Positions 63,977 to 64,000 of a stretch of DNA of 64,000 nucleotides are shown one piece after another. The position numbers and the translations under genes were made by a program. Source of the DNA: Platanthera guangdongensis (Eukaryota > Streptophyta > Magnoliopsida > Asparagales > Orchidaceae); NCBI GenBank assembly GCA_039583875.1, contig CM077151.1:28906390-28970389 (forward strand), read 5' to 3'. Numbering within the stretch: the stretch's first letter is position 1; the number at the start of each line of letters is the position of its first letter. The notes beneath the pieces are model-generated. The model made no database searches, was not told the origin of the DNA, and saw only the letters and a program-made list of their open reading frames with translations.

Positions 63977-64000
63977 AACTGGTAAATAATTCAGTTTGTC

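Larger units (their letters stand above)
50405..64000 (+). mobile_element. Copia C: Ty1/copia element, right end outside the window, split by a gag-only element
   Basis: 5' LTR 50405-52051, primer-binding site 52052-52066, gag about 52150-52735, then protease, integrase, RT and RNase H to the window end. Integrase precedes RT, which is copia order. The pol is interrupted at 55521 by an 8-kb LTR element and resumes at 63512 in the same frame, with a CGGAT duplication at the joint. Several frameshifts and stops have accumulated. The 3' LTR is not in the window. Same LTR family as the solo LTR at 41988-43590. Confidence 0.92.

Noticed and set aside
1..64000. CRISPR arrays, phage, operons, tRNA or rRNA genes
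   Set aside because: None seen. The tandem arrays lack spacer variation, and tRNA-like strings are only retrotransposon primer-binding sites.

Overview
The window reads as nuclear DNA of a flowering plant with a large, repeat-rich genome. It has one intact spliced plant gene (an annexin), one broken plant gene (a Myb/SANT-like factor), and otherwise LTR retrotransposons, solo LTRs, MITEs and tandem arrays. Nothing bacterial (operons, CRISPR, prophage) and no tRNA or rRNA gene was recognised.

Left part (1-23,970). A Myb/SANT-like pseudogene (1-823) is followed by noncoding DNA. A probable old solo LTR of about 4.7 kb (2868-18851) is interrupted by a complete but decayed Tekay/Del-like Ty3/gypsy element (3626-12656, TSD GTTAT) and by a reverse-oriented solo LTR (15976-18219, TSD CTGCT). 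The Tekay-like element carries three 82-84 bp intron-like GT...AG interruptions in gag-protease. Next come a GC-rich degenerate array followed by a TATA box (20440-21206), a doubly palindromic 416-bp MITE (22501-22916) and two 248-bp direct repeats, the second ending 114 bp before the annexin start codon.

Middle (23,977-48,181). An annexin D1-like gene on the + strand has five exons that join in frame to 316 codons plus stop. Introns 1-3 are short. Intron 4 is 21.7 kb and holds a nested stack: a Copia fragment, cut by a gypsy solo LTR (TSD GATAG), cut by an LTR element with 352-bp LTRs (imperfect TSD), which in turn contains a second Copia, a young chromovirus (TSD AGGGG, 3 LTR differences in 517 bp), a Copia-family solo LTR (TSD ACCGC) and a possible Helitron. 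Five of these six LTR-type insertions lie antisense to the gene.

Right part (48,182-64,000). After the annexin 3' end comes a Copia element on the + strand (5' LTR 50405-52051; gag, integrase, RT and RNase H all damaged). Its pol is split by a young 8-kb element with 2.2-kb LTRs (55522-63506, TSD CGGAT) that encodes only a Tat/Ogre-like Gag on the minus strand. Its 3' LTR lies beyond the window.

A recurring theme is the sequence GCGGACT/AGTCCGC, dense in the LTR upstream of a CTATAAATAG box in two unrelated LTR families (the + strand Copia family and the gag-only element).
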